64,000 nt of DNA from CAYPFY01 sp964410105 (GTDB lineage: Bacteria > Bacteroidota > Ignavibacteria > UBA10030 > SZUA-254): positions 320,197 to 384,196 of the forward strand of contig CAYPFY010000001.1 of NCBI GenBank assembly GCA_964410105.1. Reading direction: 5' to 3'. The notes under the pieces were generated by a model. That model did not search any database and had not been told where the DNA came from. It worked only from the letters and a program-made list of their open reading frames with translations. The translations under genes and the position numbers were made by a program. Numbering within the stretch: position 1 is the stretch's first letter; every line of letters starts with the position of its first letter. This document shows positions 50,947 through 61,001 of the stretch, in pieces.

Positions 50947-52815
50947 TCATTTCCCCCGCTCGCTCGGCCACCCCGGGAGGGGCTCCTCGTGCTTGCTGGG
51001 GTCTGTGAAGTAGAACGAACTCGCCGTGCTGCTCTTGGTCACGTCGACATTGAGGTCGTTGAAATACCGCGCCATCGACGACCACAGGGGGATGTATCCG
51101 AGCGGCTGGTTCTGATCAAAGGTTTGGTCGTCCAGGACCTCGTTAAAATGGCTCGGGTCGGTGACGTAAAACTCATTATGGACCGCCTTGAAGCCGCCCC
51201 ACCTGACGCAGTCGATGCACTTAAAGTTTGACGCCACGATCTGGCCGCCGAGGGGTCCGCGGCTCAGCTTGAGAAACCGTTTGTACAGGCGGGCCTCTCC
51301 GGACGCAGGGAGCGCCCACTTATAGGGGCGGAAAGATATAACCCCGTTGATATTGGTGATCGTGCCGAGAAGGCCGACGTTGATATTGACCACGGCATTG
51401 TTGTTCGTTGGCCCGAGGTTCGTATGATTCCCGAATTTGGTGCTGTCGTTATTGATCACGGCGAATGAACGCGGCGGCAATACCCCTCCCGTTATGGGCA
51501 TCAGGCTCCCATTGATTAAGGCGAAACCTATGGTGCCGATATTCACAATGCCCGAGTCCACTCCTTCGATAACGTTTTGGTTAATTGTCCCGGTACCGGG
51601 ATCGAAGAAGACATAGTTACGCTGGGCGTAGAGATTCAGCTGGTAGAAACTGACGAGGTCGAACTGCAGCGGGAAGAGGGATATTCCCATAAGTCTACTC
51701 GAGGTGTTCGACGGCTGAGAAAACCATGTGTCGCCTCCGTTCGTCGTCGCCAGAATGACTCCTCCGTCGCCGAGGGCCCAGCCGCGTGAACTATCGATGA
51801 ATTTCACCGAGTAGAGATCGGCGGAGCTCCCGCTCGCGATCTTGCTCCAGGTGGAGTCTTTCAGCCGGAGAATCGTCCCGCGGTCTCCCACGGCGAACGC
51901 CACATCGTGCCGGAATTCGAATCCCTGATCGGGCCTGGGCACGAAGAGCGAGCGAAGGTTTTCACGCGTCCCGCTCGTCACCGGATTCCAAATGATGCCG
52001 CCATTTGTCGTATACGCCATCGCACCCCCGTCCCCCACGATATACCCTCTGCTGGCGTCGACGGCGTCGAAAAAGCCGAGGCTCCGGTATGTCGCATTTG
52101 CCTGTATGAACGGCGCGGACTGGGCTGACCAGCGAAGAGCGACGTTGCCCTTGAGAATGGTCCCGTGTTCCCCGACCGCATAAATGTGGTTCTGGTCGAG
52201 GTACTCTATTGCGAGGATGTTATTTGACGTACCCGTAACAACCTGCGTGAAGCTGGCACCCCGGTTTATCGATTGAATGATCACGCCCGCGTCGCCGCAG
52301 GCCAGGACGATGCGTGACGGGCTGGGCGTTGCGAAGCAGTCATGAAAGTTGACGGGCCCGGCCGGATTCGGCAAATCGAAGAGGTTGTAGCCGGTGCTGT
52401 CATGCTTCATCTTTTTGAGCAACCCGTTGTCTCCGGCGAGATAGCCGGTATCGGCGTTGAAGAAGCCCGCTGCGTTTATCGCAACATTCAAGGGAGGATT
52501 GAACGTGATCGGAGACCAGGTCTGCCCGTCGTCGCCCGATTGGATGAAAGTTCCGTCCGTCCCGTACGAGTAAGCGAAGGAGGGGCTAGAGACGCCGGAT
52601 AGCAATTTGTATTCATTCGTGGGGTTAAAGATCTCAATCCAGGAAAATGCGTAGTACTGGTCGGGAGGTATGCTGAACACTTCGTTGATGACCAAATCCT
52701 GCCCGGAAGGGGGAGGGGGCGTGGGGGCACCCTGATTGACAAGTTCGCAGCCTGACATGAGAAGAATCATGCAAAGCAGCGCGGGGACAAAGCGGTAGAG
52801 CGACAACGTCATCAT
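50947..52815 (-). CDS. Ycf48/BNR-type propeller lipoprotein with lamin-tail-like start (cassette B)
   Basis: 622 residues from ATG at 52815 or 52812 (GGAG upstream fits the second better). The lipobox LMSGC gives Cys at about residue 23. DLVINEVFSIPPDQYYAFSWIEIFNPT looks like a short lamin-tail-type domain (about 38-65). Ycf48/BNR blades follow (GDDGQTWSPI, NRGASFTQV, TTNGGIIWNPV, TTNGGDTWFSQ), then a C-terminal part of unknown fold. These propellers bind proteins or ligands at the surface. It is the last gene of cassette B; its start overlaps the PorV-like gene end by a few nt. Confidence 0.78.
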   Translation of the reverse strand: MMTLSLYRFVPALLCMILLMSGCELVNQGAPTPPPPSGQDLVINEVFSIPPDQYYAFSWIEIFNPTNEYKLLSGVSSPSFAYSYGTDGTFIQSGDDGQTWSPITFNPPLNVAINAAGFFNADTGYLAGDNGLLKKMKHDSTGYNLFDLPNPAGPVNFHDCFATPSPSRIVLACGDAGVIIQSINRGASFTQVVTGTSNNILAIEYLDQNHIYAVGEHGTILKGNVALRWSAQSAPFIQANATYRSLGFFDAVDASRGYIVGDGGAMAYTTNGGIIWNPVTSGTRENLRSLFVPRPDQGFEFRHDVAFAVGDRGTILRLKDSTWSKIASGSSADLYSVKFIDSSRGWALGDGGVILATTNGGDTWFSQPSNTSSRLMGISLFPLQFDLVSFYQLNLYAQRNYVFFDPGTGTINQNVIEGVDSGIVNIGTIGFALINGSLMPITGGVLPPRSFAVINNDSTKFGNHTNLGPTNNNAVVNINVGLLGTITNINGVISFRPYKWALPASGEARLYKRFLKLSRGPLGGQIVASNFKCIDCVRWGGFKAVHNEFYVTDPSHFNEVLDDQTFDQNQPLGYIPLWSSMARYFNDLNVDVTKSSTASSFYFTDPSKHEEPLPGWPSERGK

Positions 52816-52844
52816 TTTCTCCGTAGTGGAATCAGGCAGACGGC

Positions 52845-53792
52845 TCAAAGCTCGATTTCGAGCGTGAAGGAATGCGTGCCTGGAAGCAATTTGAAATTGT
52901 TATATCCGTAGTCGACCCTGGAGTCGAACCCGAACGAGTTAAACTTTATGCCGAAGCCTCCGGTGACATCTTCCTGGTCGTAGGAGAATTTCCATCCGCC
53001 ACGGAGCGAAATCAGGTTGTTGAAAACATACTCCATCCCCAGATTGTACTGCTCATCGGCATCGTTCAGACGGGAGATCTGGAGGGTCGAGATGAATTTT
53101 TCATCTGCCGTATTGATGACGTCCACCAGAACCCCGAACCGCAGAGCGGTGGGAAGTGAATATGTCTCCTGCAGAAACTTGACATCCTTGCCGATATTGG
53201 TGAGGGAAACGCCGATATGGCTCCGCAGCACCGGGATGTCGTAGAGCGTCCCGATGTCGAAGGCGAAAGACGATGCCCCCGCCTCCGTATTGAAGAGGTA
53301 GGACTGAATGATCTTCCCGTTGATCCCGACCCGGAAGAGCTCGGTGACCTGACGGGCGTACGCGATCCCGAACGCGTAATCGCTCGCCCGGAAAACGCGT
53401 CCGGTGCCCTCGGGAAACTGCGGGGTCGTTTCAATCATATCGTCAGTGGTGAGCGTCACCACGCTGATGCCGACCGCGCCGAAGCCCGGGATATTCTTTA
53501 CGATCCCTGCGAACGAGTGCTGTATATTGGCAAACCAGGAGGTATAGCTGAGCCCGACGCCGATATCTCCCACCCCCATGATCCCTGCCGGATTAAAGCC
53601 GAGGGAGGACGCGCCTTCGGCGACGGCTACCTGGGCGCCGCCGATCCCGACGGCCCGGGCGCTTGTGGGAAGCTTCAAAAAAAGTTCAGAAACGGTCCCC
53701 GAGCGATTACCCGCCTGTACTCCCGCCGCCAGGGTCATGATGGCCGCGAGCGTGCCAAACGTTTTGAGAGCGATTCGATTTCTCATCATCAT
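52845..53792 (-). CDS. PorV/PorQ-family outer membrane protein (cassette B)
   Basis: About 313-315 residues. Three ATGs in a row (53792, 53789, 53786) follow AAGGAG; the second or third is best spaced. A signal peptide (FGTLAAIMTLAAGVQA) precedes the PorV-type opening GTVSELFLKLPTSARAVGIGGAQVAVAEG and SSLGFNPAGI, then about fourteen beta strands ending HSFTLEIEL. It resembles the cassette A PorV-like protein in opening motif and place. A role in T9SS substrate handling is likely but not shown. Confidence 0.82.
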   Translation of the reverse strand: MMMRNRIALKTFGTLAAIMTLAAGVQAGNRSGTVSELFLKLPTSARAVGIGGAQVAVAEGASSLGFNPAGIMGVGDIGVGLSYTSWFANIQHSFAGIVKNIPGFGAVGISVVTLTTDDMIETTPQFPEGTGRVFRASDYAFGIAYARQVTELFRVGINGKIIQSYLFNTEAGASSFAFDIGTLYDIPVLRSHIGVSLTNIGKDVKFLQETYSLPTALRFGVLVDVINTADEKFISTLQISRLNDADEQYNLGMEYVFNNLISLRGGWKFSYDQEDVTGGFGIKFNSFGFDSRVDYGYNNFKLLPGTHSFTLEIEL

Positions 53793-53811
53793 GATCTCCT
53801 TGATGTCATGG

Positions 53812-56253
53812 TCAGCGGATCAGCACAAATTTGCCGATCTGCGTGCCGAACTCCGATTCCACGGTAAAGATATACACGCCGCTCGCCAGCGCGCGGTGGC
53901 TCTCGCTCAGAATATCCCAGTCGAGCGAGCCGACATTGGACTCCACCGGATTCCCGTTCGGGTCGACCACGACGGCCCCGCTCTTATCGGTCAGCTTCGG
54001 GGATTCGAACGGGAGAGTCGCGATCAGGTCGCCGGTCAGGGAGAAGACCCGGATGGTGCACTTCCGGGGAAGGTGTATGAATCTCATCAGCCGGTTGTTT
54101 TCCGACCATTCGCGCGTGAGACCTTCCCACCCGCCGTTCTCGGACGTGTAATTCTGGTCGACGCGGTAGGGATTCGGAACGGCTAGGACCTGATTAAGCC
54201 TCTCAGAAGGAGAGAACGGCAGGACGACCTGCGTCTCGTTCTCAGAGATGGACGATTCCGTATTGGCGCTTGTCAGAGTGTCGTTACGAATCGATCCGTC
54301 CGGATTGACCACCGGGATGAGCTGAATATCGGGAATCCCGAATGATGTGACGGCATACCAGTACACTTTTCCCCGCTGGAGATTCGTATCGGTGAAATGA
54401 GTTTTGAGACCTGTGTTATACTCAAAGTTGTCGTCGGCAATGTCATACTGGCCGAGAAGCGTAAAACTATCATCCGGCGGCGGCGATTTCGGGTACTCGC
54501 TCCTGTAGAGGCGGTACCCTTCAAAAATACGCCCGCCGGGGAGATACGGCTTGCCGTTCACGATGGTGCAGATATGGCCCCCGCTGCATCCCCCGCTGAA
54601 CGAGCTGCAGGGAGGGTTTCTCCGGCGGAAGCTCGTATCGGGGTATGACTCCGCAATTTTATTCGAATCATCCCATACCGACTCGGGGTCGTTCGGCCCG
54701 GCCTCCTTGCCCCACACGAGATCTACCTTCTTGAATCCGGGCTGGACAATCAGCGAAGGAGAGATGGGACGCGAGGGGGGAATGTAACCACGTCCGAAGA
54801 GCTTGATTGCCTTTTCGGCGTTTTCCTTAAGATTGTTTGTTCCATGATCGACCGAAGTTCCGGAGACGAGGGCGACGGCGATCTTTAGCGTATCGCCCGG
54901 GTTCAACACGTCGAATTTTCCGAACGAGAAAAAGAATCGCGTATCGGAAAGGCCGTTTGGCGACTGGCACGGCTTGATCGGCTCACCCGGGAAGCGGTGT
55001 CCGCTCATCCAGTCGTAAATGACGGAATCCTCGGTGCCGGGATCGCTGTCGGGCCCGGAAAAATCGGCCCAGCGATAATAGTATTCAAGATCCTTCAGAT
55101 CCTTTGGAGTTTTCAGGACTGTGATGCCGAGAGGAGTGGATCCCGGATCGAGCGGGTTATGAATGTAGGCGGTCCGGAGACTGTCAAGGTAGCAGGAGAA
55201 ATCGTGCTGATAGTACCCCGATACGCTCACCGGCCCGACATCCATATCGGCGAAGAATCCCACGTAGACGTCGTGGATGATCGTTCTGCCCGTATTGATA
55301 AACGCGAAATCAAAGGGAAGCACGCCATCCGCGAACCCGCCGCGCCAGGCATATGACTTCTGGATGACTTTTATCCCCATTGGCACATGTCCACCGATCG
55401 TGGGGGTGCTGAACACGTCGCTCGCAGAACAATAAAGATCCTTGTCGGAAATTGCTGCAAAATCCTCATCGACGTGAGGCTCGCCATGGTCGGGGATCCC
55501 GTTTTTCTCGGTATAGACATCCTTATCAGCCTTCAGCGGGCGGACGCCATTTGCAGCGGGGTGGCACTTGTCCTGATTGCTCGGATCGTAGTTATCCTGA
55601 GCGGGATCGGGGTTATAGAGGGGATCATACGGAGCGCCGTCGCACGTTACCTCGATCGAGTCGGGAAGGCCGTCCGCCCCGACGTCATCGGTGGCTGGGT
55701 TCCAGTCGCCGTCATTATCGAAGCCGTCAAGGTCATCCTCGTCGACCTTGCCGTCATGGTCGTCGTCGCACCCCCGGGTGTTCGTCAGGATGCCGTGATT
55801 ATAATAGTAGCCCGTCCAGCCGTACGGATCATGCGGAGGGGTGCCGGCCTGGGTCCGCCAGAAATGTTCCCGGGGCAGGTGACGGGATTCCGGAATAAAT
55901 TCTTTCCGGGCATCGTTCCCGTTATAACCCTCGTCGACTCTCCTCGATCCGTTGACGATACCCCCGATCCAGGGACCGGCTCCGAAGAGATGTTCAATCC
56001 CCGATCCGGTCGGATATTCCAGCCCGAAATGCGGATCGACCGGGATCTGCGCGCCCGTCCCGGCGTCCCATGCCTGCAATCCCATCGCCATCTGGTTGCT
56101 CAGCCAGACGCGCATATTGAATCCCTGCAGTTCATGCGCGGCGAATGCCACTGCATCGGTCTTCGATAGGCCGGCATGTCTGCCGTTCTTGATCGACCCG
56201 AGGGTCGCCAGAGCGGAGATAACTATCAGACTAGAAGCGAGCAATTTTCTCAT
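53812..56253 (-). CDS. Secreted protein with T9SS-type C-terminal domain (cassette B)
   Basis: 813 residues with a signal peptide (MRKLLASSLIVISALATLGS). It carries a Ca-binding-like run DDDHDGKVDEDDLDGFDNDGD (about residues 165-190), and PMGIKVIQKSYAW...FAFINTG...VYVGFFADMDVG (about 290-340), which parallels the cassette A protein. The C-terminal Ig-like sorting region has VPNPYRV...IRVFSLTGDLI...ASGVYIFTVES (last about 120 residues). It should be exported through the type IX route and fixed at the surface. Its biochemical role is unknown. It starts 28 bp after the TonB receptor stop. Confidence 0.8.
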   Translation of the reverse strand: MRKLLASSLIVISALATLGSIKNGRHAGLSKTDAVAFAAHELQGFNMRVWLSNQMAMGLQAWDAGTGAQIPVDPHFGLEYPTGSGIEHLFGAGPWIGGIVNGSRRVDEGYNGNDARKEFIPESRHLPREHFWRTQAGTPPHDPYGWTGYYYNHGILTNTRGCDDDHDGKVDEDDLDGFDNDGDWNPATDDVGADGLPDSIEVTCDGAPYDPLYNPDPAQDNYDPSNQDKCHPAANGVRPLKADKDVYTEKNGIPDHGEPHVDEDFAAISDKDLYCSASDVFSTPTIGGHVPMGIKVIQKSYAWRGGFADGVLPFDFAFINTGRTIIHDVYVGFFADMDVGPVSVSGYYQHDFSCYLDSLRTAYIHNPLDPGSTPLGITVLKTPKDLKDLEYYYRWADFSGPDSDPGTEDSVIYDWMSGHRFPGEPIKPCQSPNGLSDTRFFFSFGKFDVLNPGDTLKIAVALVSGTSVDHGTNNLKENAEKAIKLFGRGYIPPSRPISPSLIVQPGFKKVDLVWGKEAGPNDPESVWDDSNKIAESYPDTSFRRRNPPCSSFSGGCSGGHICTIVNGKPYLPGGRIFEGYRLYRSEYPKSPPPDDSFTLLGQYDIADDNFEYNTGLKTHFTDTNLQRGKVYWYAVTSFGIPDIQLIPVVNPDGSIRNDTLTSANTESSISENETQVVLPFSPSERLNQVLAVPNPYRVDQNYTSENGGWEGLTREWSENNRLMRFIHLPRKCTIRVFSLTGDLIATLPFESPKLTDKSGAVVVDPNGNPVESNVGSLDWDILSESHRALASGVYIFTVESEFGTQIGKFVLIR

Positions 56254-56281
56254 AAGCCGTGATCCCCTGTCATCGAATGAT

Positions 56282-59164
56282 TTAATCCCAATTTAATTTC
56301 ACGCCGAGCAGGATCTGCCGTGGCGAGTCAAACAGGTTCGGGAATGTCAGGTCATGTTCGGACTTGTACCACGGAAGCACGATTCCTGTGGTAACGTTAT
56401 TCGGATCGACGTCCCCGTACTGATACGGACGCCCCGTGTAGTTGAACACTTGCAGCACGTTCCTGCGGTTCAGGACGTTCAGGACGTCGAGAGTGGCCAG
56501 GAGGTTGATTCCCTCGAGCAGGCGGAATCCCTTGAACATCGTGAGGTTGACGACGGACGTATAGGGCTTCGTTTCATTGTTGATGAGATAGGGATTCGTG
56601 ACATCGGTCCTCGCTGCGATGTAGCCGCTGTAGGGCGCGCCGCTCCCGAAGCTCCATGTGACCGTGACGCCGTAATTATTCAAGGGAAGCCCGAAGATAT
56701 GTGAATCCTCTTTGTCCGGCGACACATACCGGGCGATGACGTTCAGCGTATGATTCTGATCCCAGTTCAGGCGCGTCTCGCGCGAGAGCTGGTATTGGGG
56801 CACGTAGATCGTCGCGAGCGGATCCGATGAACGCCCCTTCGCGAGCTGGTACGAATAGGAGAGATCCGTGGAGAAGTGACTTGTGAGCGATTGTTTGAAA
56901 GTCAGTTCGAACCCTCGCGCGCTCGCGTAATCGAGGTTGTAATAGACGTCGGCGTTCCCGGCTTTGACGAGGGTCGAATAATCAAAGATATCTTTGTAGA
57001 ACGCGTGGACGCCGAAGGCCATCTCCTCATTGAACTGATCGTCAAAGCCCGCCTCGTAGGCTACGGTCCGCTGGGGCTTCAGATCAGGATTCCCGATATA
57101 ATTGCCGGCTTCCCCGGTGATGAAGGGATCCCTGTAATAGTTATCCCTGTCCGGGTACTGGAGGAAGTGCCCGTAGTTAAAATAGAATACGATCCTGTCT
57201 GTGACCGGGTAACCGATCGCCAGCCTGGGAGAGACATTTCCGTGGGTTGCATACCACAAAAACGAGCTCCCGTTCTTGAGCCTGAGGAATTGGCCGCCTG
57301 CGTCGCGCTCCGCCCACTGTGCGGGGAAAGGCTGATTACTTTCACTGTTTCCGACGGCGGCGTTCCACGCATCGATATACGCCTGATCGAAGACCTGCTT
57401 TCCGATGTCGAAATAATCGTATCGCAGGCCCACGTGAATGTTCAGCCCCGAGAATTCGATGTTATCCTGCAGGTACGCGGCACCATGGTTGGGGTAGTTA
57501 TTCAGCGCCCAGCGATAAATGCCGTATCCGGGATAGTCGCCATGCGAATACTTCGGATCGGGATCCGGGGTGGGGACGAGTCCGTTCTTTGTCGAATGGG
57601 GTTTCGTGGGATAGTGGATTTCCGTCGAGCGGATCTCCTCATAGTTAAACTCAAGCCCCGTTTTCAGCAAATGGAGGGGATGCACCTGGCTGTTCAGGTC
57701 GAAGCGGAAAGACCAGATCTTCGTCTGGGAGCTGAACCACTTCTGGCTCGTCCCGAGATCATTGAAGCCGTCGTTGTTGATGTCGCGCCCCGTGGTGACG
57801 GGCGAATAGTCGGTCGGCTTGATCCCCGCGACATCGTTGCCGTCCCGGGATTCAACCTCCGCGAGATACGCCTTCATGAACGAGTTCTGATTGAAGAAGT
57901 GACTCCAGTAGAGGTTGTGCTGTATATTGAGCGACGCGCGGAGGGTTGAGGAGTCGGCCATGTATTTCCAGTCGTTATTGTAATCGTGGCTGGATCCAAG
58001 GCTCGCGCGGTAACCGTAGCTAATCTGATCGTTCCCGTTCGGATCGTACCGGAGTTTTGAATTGAACGTGAAATTGTTCTTCTGGTTGTCCCTGAAAGTA
58101 AACCCGACTCCGTTCATGATCCCGCCCAGAAACCCGTTGAATTCGACTTTCCGCTCAAGGGGATGGAAGAAATTCGTCGGCACGAAATTGTATGCCCCGT
58201 CGGCCCGGTCCACATCGGTGCTCACAAAGAAGGTGAGAGATCCCGGGATTTTCACCCCCATGCCCGGCAGAAGGTATTTCGAGAGAGGGTCGGGCCCGCC
58301 GAACGAGAACGAACCGTAGTTCTCGTTTTGATTCGTATTGGCGATCTTGTCGGTCCTGTACTGAGCAGACCCTGTATACTTGTCGCTCCCCGACTTGGTG
58401 ACGATGTTGACGATTCCCGACTGGGCGTTGCCGTAGTCGGCATCGAACCCGCTCGTCTGGACGCTGACCGACTGGATGGCATTGGCGGACACGGCGAGGC
58501 CGCTCGGGCCTCCGCCAATTGCCCCAGATTGAACCCCTGCATAAAGCTGCTGCAGCTGGGCGTTCGGGGTACCGGTCGCGGTAAGATCCCCGGAATTGCT
58601 CACGATGCTATTGGTCGGTATGCCGTCGACCAGGTACTGAACTTCATTCGCTCGGCCCCCGCGCAGGAAAAGGTTGTTTCCCTGTTTCACGATCCCGGCC
58701 TGTAGCTTGAGGACATCCTGGACGCTCTTGACGTTGGGGATGCTTTCGATGGATTTCGATCCCACGGTTGTCGTTGAGGACGTATTCATCGAGTTGACCA
58801 GCTGAGCTTCGGCCGTCACGGTCACACCCGATACCTGCACATCCGTGCTCGTGAGCTTGAAGTTGAGGGGCATTGTCGCGTCGGCCCCGATTTTTACCTC
58901 CGTTATCGTGAATGGGGTAAAACCGACCTGACTGGCCCTGACGGTGTAGGTACCGATCGGGATGCCGATGATCTGGTATTTCCCTTCGATGTCGGTCGTG
59001 GCGCCTCGCGATGTCCCGACGACGAGAATGTTGACGCCGATGATCGCCTCGCCCGAGGCGTCGGTTACTTTCCCGACGATCTTGCCTGTATTGCCCGCGA
59101 TCGTTGGTGCGACCAGGGTGAGGATGAGAAGAAAAGCAAGAAAAGCTCGTGCCAAGGCAGTCAT
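56282..59164 (-). CDS. TonB-dependent receptor with carboxypeptidase-like N-domain (cassette B)
   Basis: 960 residues with a signal peptide (residues 1-23). An N-terminal CarboxypepD-regulatory-like domain (GKIVGKVTDASGEAIIGVNI, about 26-105) is followed by the plug (about 125-240, LFLRGGRANEVQYLVDGIPTN) and a barrel ending in KLNWD. AAGGAATAGATCC precedes the ATG. It has the same class and neighbour order as the cassette A receptor but differs in sequence. The substrate is unknown. It is 19 bp downstream of the 605-residue lipoprotein gene. Confidence 0.88.
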   Translation of the reverse strand: MTALARAFLAFLLILTLVAPTIAGNTGKIVGKVTDASGEAIIGVNILVVGTSRGATTDIEGKYQIIGIPIGTYTVRASQVGFTPFTITEVKIGADATMPLNFKLTSTDVQVSGVTVTAEAQLVNSMNTSSTTTVGSKSIESIPNVKSVQDVLKLQAGIVKQGNNLFLRGGRANEVQYLVDGIPTNSIVSNSGDLTATGTPNAQLQQLYAGVQSGAIGGGPSGLAVSANAIQSVSVQTSGFDADYGNAQSGIVNIVTKSGSDKYTGSAQYRTDKIANTNQNENYGSFSFGGPDPLSKYLLPGMGVKIPGSLTFFVSTDVDRADGAYNFVPTNFFHPLERKVEFNGFLGGIMNGVGFTFRDNQKNNFTFNSKLRYDPNGNDQISYGYRASLGSSHDYNNDWKYMADSSTLRASLNIQHNLYWSHFFNQNSFMKAYLAEVESRDGNDVAGIKPTDYSPVTTGRDINNDGFNDLGTSQKWFSSQTKIWSFRFDLNSQVHPLHLLKTGLEFNYEEIRSTEIHYPTKPHSTKNGLVPTPDPDPKYSHGDYPGYGIYRWALNNYPNHGAAYLQDNIEFSGLNIHVGLRYDYFDIGKQVFDQAYIDAWNAAVGNSESNQPFPAQWAERDAGGQFLRLKNGSSFLWYATHGNVSPRLAIGYPVTDRIVFYFNYGHFLQYPDRDNYYRDPFITGEAGNYIGNPDLKPQRTVAYEAGFDDQFNEEMAFGVHAFYKDIFDYSTLVKAGNADVYYNLDYASARGFELTFKQSLTSHFSTDLSYSYQLAKGRSSDPLATIYVPQYQLSRETRLNWDQNHTLNVIARYVSPDKEDSHIFGLPLNNYGVTVTWSFGSGAPYSGYIAARTDVTNPYLINNETKPYTSVVNLTMFKGFRLLEGINLLATLDVLNVLNRRNVLQVFNYTGRPYQYGDVDPNNVTTGIVLPWYKSEHDLTFPNLFDSPRQILLGVKLNWD

Positions 59165-59183
59165 GGATCTATTCCTTTCTTCG

Positions 59184-61001
59184 TCATGGGCGGTTCAACT
59201 CGCCGATATCCGATAGTGCCTTCTGCAGGGCCGCTTCAGCGAGCGGCCTTTGCGCGTAATAGAGCGGGAAGGGAAAAATTATGCAGTCGAACGTCACACC
59301 CAGATACCGGACCCCCATTTGTTGTCCGTCGGCGGCATCGCGCGAATGCGTCGATATGTAGGTGTAAATATATTCACCAAAACCTTTGGCGAAAGTCAGC
59401 CAGTGCTGCGGAAGCGCTCCATGCCAAGCCGTATCGAGCTTCGTCGAATCCCACTGAATATCGGGGTATCCGACATATCCCTTGGCTCCGGCAAATGTTG
59501 AAGCAACGATCGTGAGGGTCCGCTGGTCCACGTGGAGCACGCCGCTGTAAAAATCGGCAAGGTACGTCATGTTGTTGACGCTTCGGAGGGCCCATCCGGA
59601 AAGGATCAGCTTACCTCCGACGTAACAGTACGACGCAAGCCATTTCTCCTTCGGTATGCTGAGCTTGTTCCAGACCGGGGGGGAAGGACCAATAAGGCCA
59701 TTATAATTGCCGTGATCAGCCGTGAATATCACGAGGCTGTAGTTGGAAAGAACGCTCGGGCGCGGAAACCCGCTGCCGTTCGGAGGGTCTTTGAAGACGC
59801 TCCAGGTGTCCACGGGAGTGCCGGGCTTCAGATCACTGAGAATACCTAGGTAATAATCCGTGATCATTTGCCGTGTGGGATTCCAGGGGGTGGTGCTGGT
59901 CGAATCGAAGGAACTGTTTATGAGGAGGATCCGCTGCGCGTACCCCTCCTTGGCAAATTCCGGATAAAGCGTCTGGAAATTCCGCGTCGCGGGCACTGGA
60001 CTGACGGCGCCAAACTCATTACGGACCCGAAGGTACATCGTATGGGTGAGGGCGTAGGGATCCGGCATGTCCGATCCGGCCGCGAAGGCGCTCGGGGTGG
60101 GGCTATAGGCAGACCAGGGGATTGCATCGGGGGGCCACTGGTCTTTGTCGACCACCCACGAGTATTCACGATACGGACTGTTTGGATCGACAGAAGAGAA
60201 CCCAAAGGGGATTCCGGGAAAAGAAGCAGTCCTATTCCTAAGCACAAAGACAGTGTCCGCCGGGCCGGAGGAGATGATAGGTATCGGGTCGAGTGCAGCA
60301 CCGCCGATCGTGTAGAAGGATATCCGCGCGGGGATATCGGATACTGCTCCCTGATCGTCGATGGCCTGCACCTCAAACGTATGGAGATTGATCGAATCCG
60401 GCGATTCAAATATGAAGTTTCCCTTTGTGGGATTCAAATGGACGGGGTTGGTGTTGGGCACGCGCTTTCCGGTGGCCGGATCGCGAACCGAGTCGGCATT
60501 GGAGGCGTGGACTTTGACGCCCGCGACGATAATGGAATCACCCCTGTTGAGGGTGGCGTAGCTGGATGGGTCAAGTTGAAGCCTGTCAAGCGTAGAGAAG
60601 TAATGATAAACGGCGGGGATCACACTCGGATCCTGCACATCCGCAATCAGAGCCTTCGTCTGGATAATGATATTGATCAGGTAGATATACGGCTTGAACG
60701 AGTTATCCCCGCTGAGATTGTTGATCGTCCAGCGGTAGCGGTATCCGACAACGAATCCATCCCCGTCATCGCCGACCCAGTATAGAGAGTCGCGGGGAGT
60801 CTTCGAGACGACCGTATCGCTTGTCGGAGGAACGTTCGAGAGCCGTACGATTGGGGAGTAATTGGGAACGTGAGTTCCGGCATCGTTTTTGCAGCTCCAC
60901 GATACGGCCAGAACCACGAGCACCAGGAGGAGGAAAAAGATCCGGAAAATGTGGGCGAAACGAAACTTTTTCACGAAAAATCCGAACACAGGGTTGATCA
61001 T
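59184..61001 (-). CDS. Lipoprotein of unknown function, cassette B
   Basis: 605 residues. A long n-region and hydrophobic helix end in SWSC (Cys about 37). The N-terminal half looks like beta-sandwich domains (RYRWTINNLSGDN, HTFEVQAIDDQGAVSD, YREYSWVVDKDQWP). The C-terminal half has an alpha/beta look (QRILLINSSFDST, YSLVIFTADHGNYNG, GGKLILSGWALRSV), like glutamine-amidotransferase/ThuA-fold carbohydrate proteins, but no catalytic residues are certain. It overlaps the DUF4382-like gene by ATGA. I do not recognise a named family. Confidence 0.6.
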   Translation of the reverse strand: MINPVFGFFVKKFRFAHIFRIFFLLLVLVVLAVSWSCKNDAGTHVPNYSPIVRLSNVPPTSDTVVSKTPRDSLYWVGDDGDGFVVGYRYRWTINNLSGDNSFKPYIYLINIIIQTKALIADVQDPSVIPAVYHYFSTLDRLQLDPSSYATLNRGDSIIVAGVKVHASNADSVRDPATGKRVPNTNPVHLNPTKGNFIFESPDSINLHTFEVQAIDDQGAVSDIPARISFYTIGGAALDPIPIISSGPADTVFVLRNRTASFPGIPFGFSSVDPNSPYREYSWVVDKDQWPPDAIPWSAYSPTPSAFAAGSDMPDPYALTHTMYLRVRNEFGAVSPVPATRNFQTLYPEFAKEGYAQRILLINSSFDSTSTTPWNPTRQMITDYYLGILSDLKPGTPVDTWSVFKDPPNGSGFPRPSVLSNYSLVIFTADHGNYNGLIGPSPPVWNKLSIPKEKWLASYCYVGGKLILSGWALRSVNNMTYLADFYSGVLHVDQRTLTIVASTFAGAKGYVGYPDIQWDSTKLDTAWHGALPQHWLTFAKGFGEYIYTYISTHSRDAADGQQMGVRYLGVTFDCIIFPFPLYYAQRPLAEAALQKALSDIGELNRP

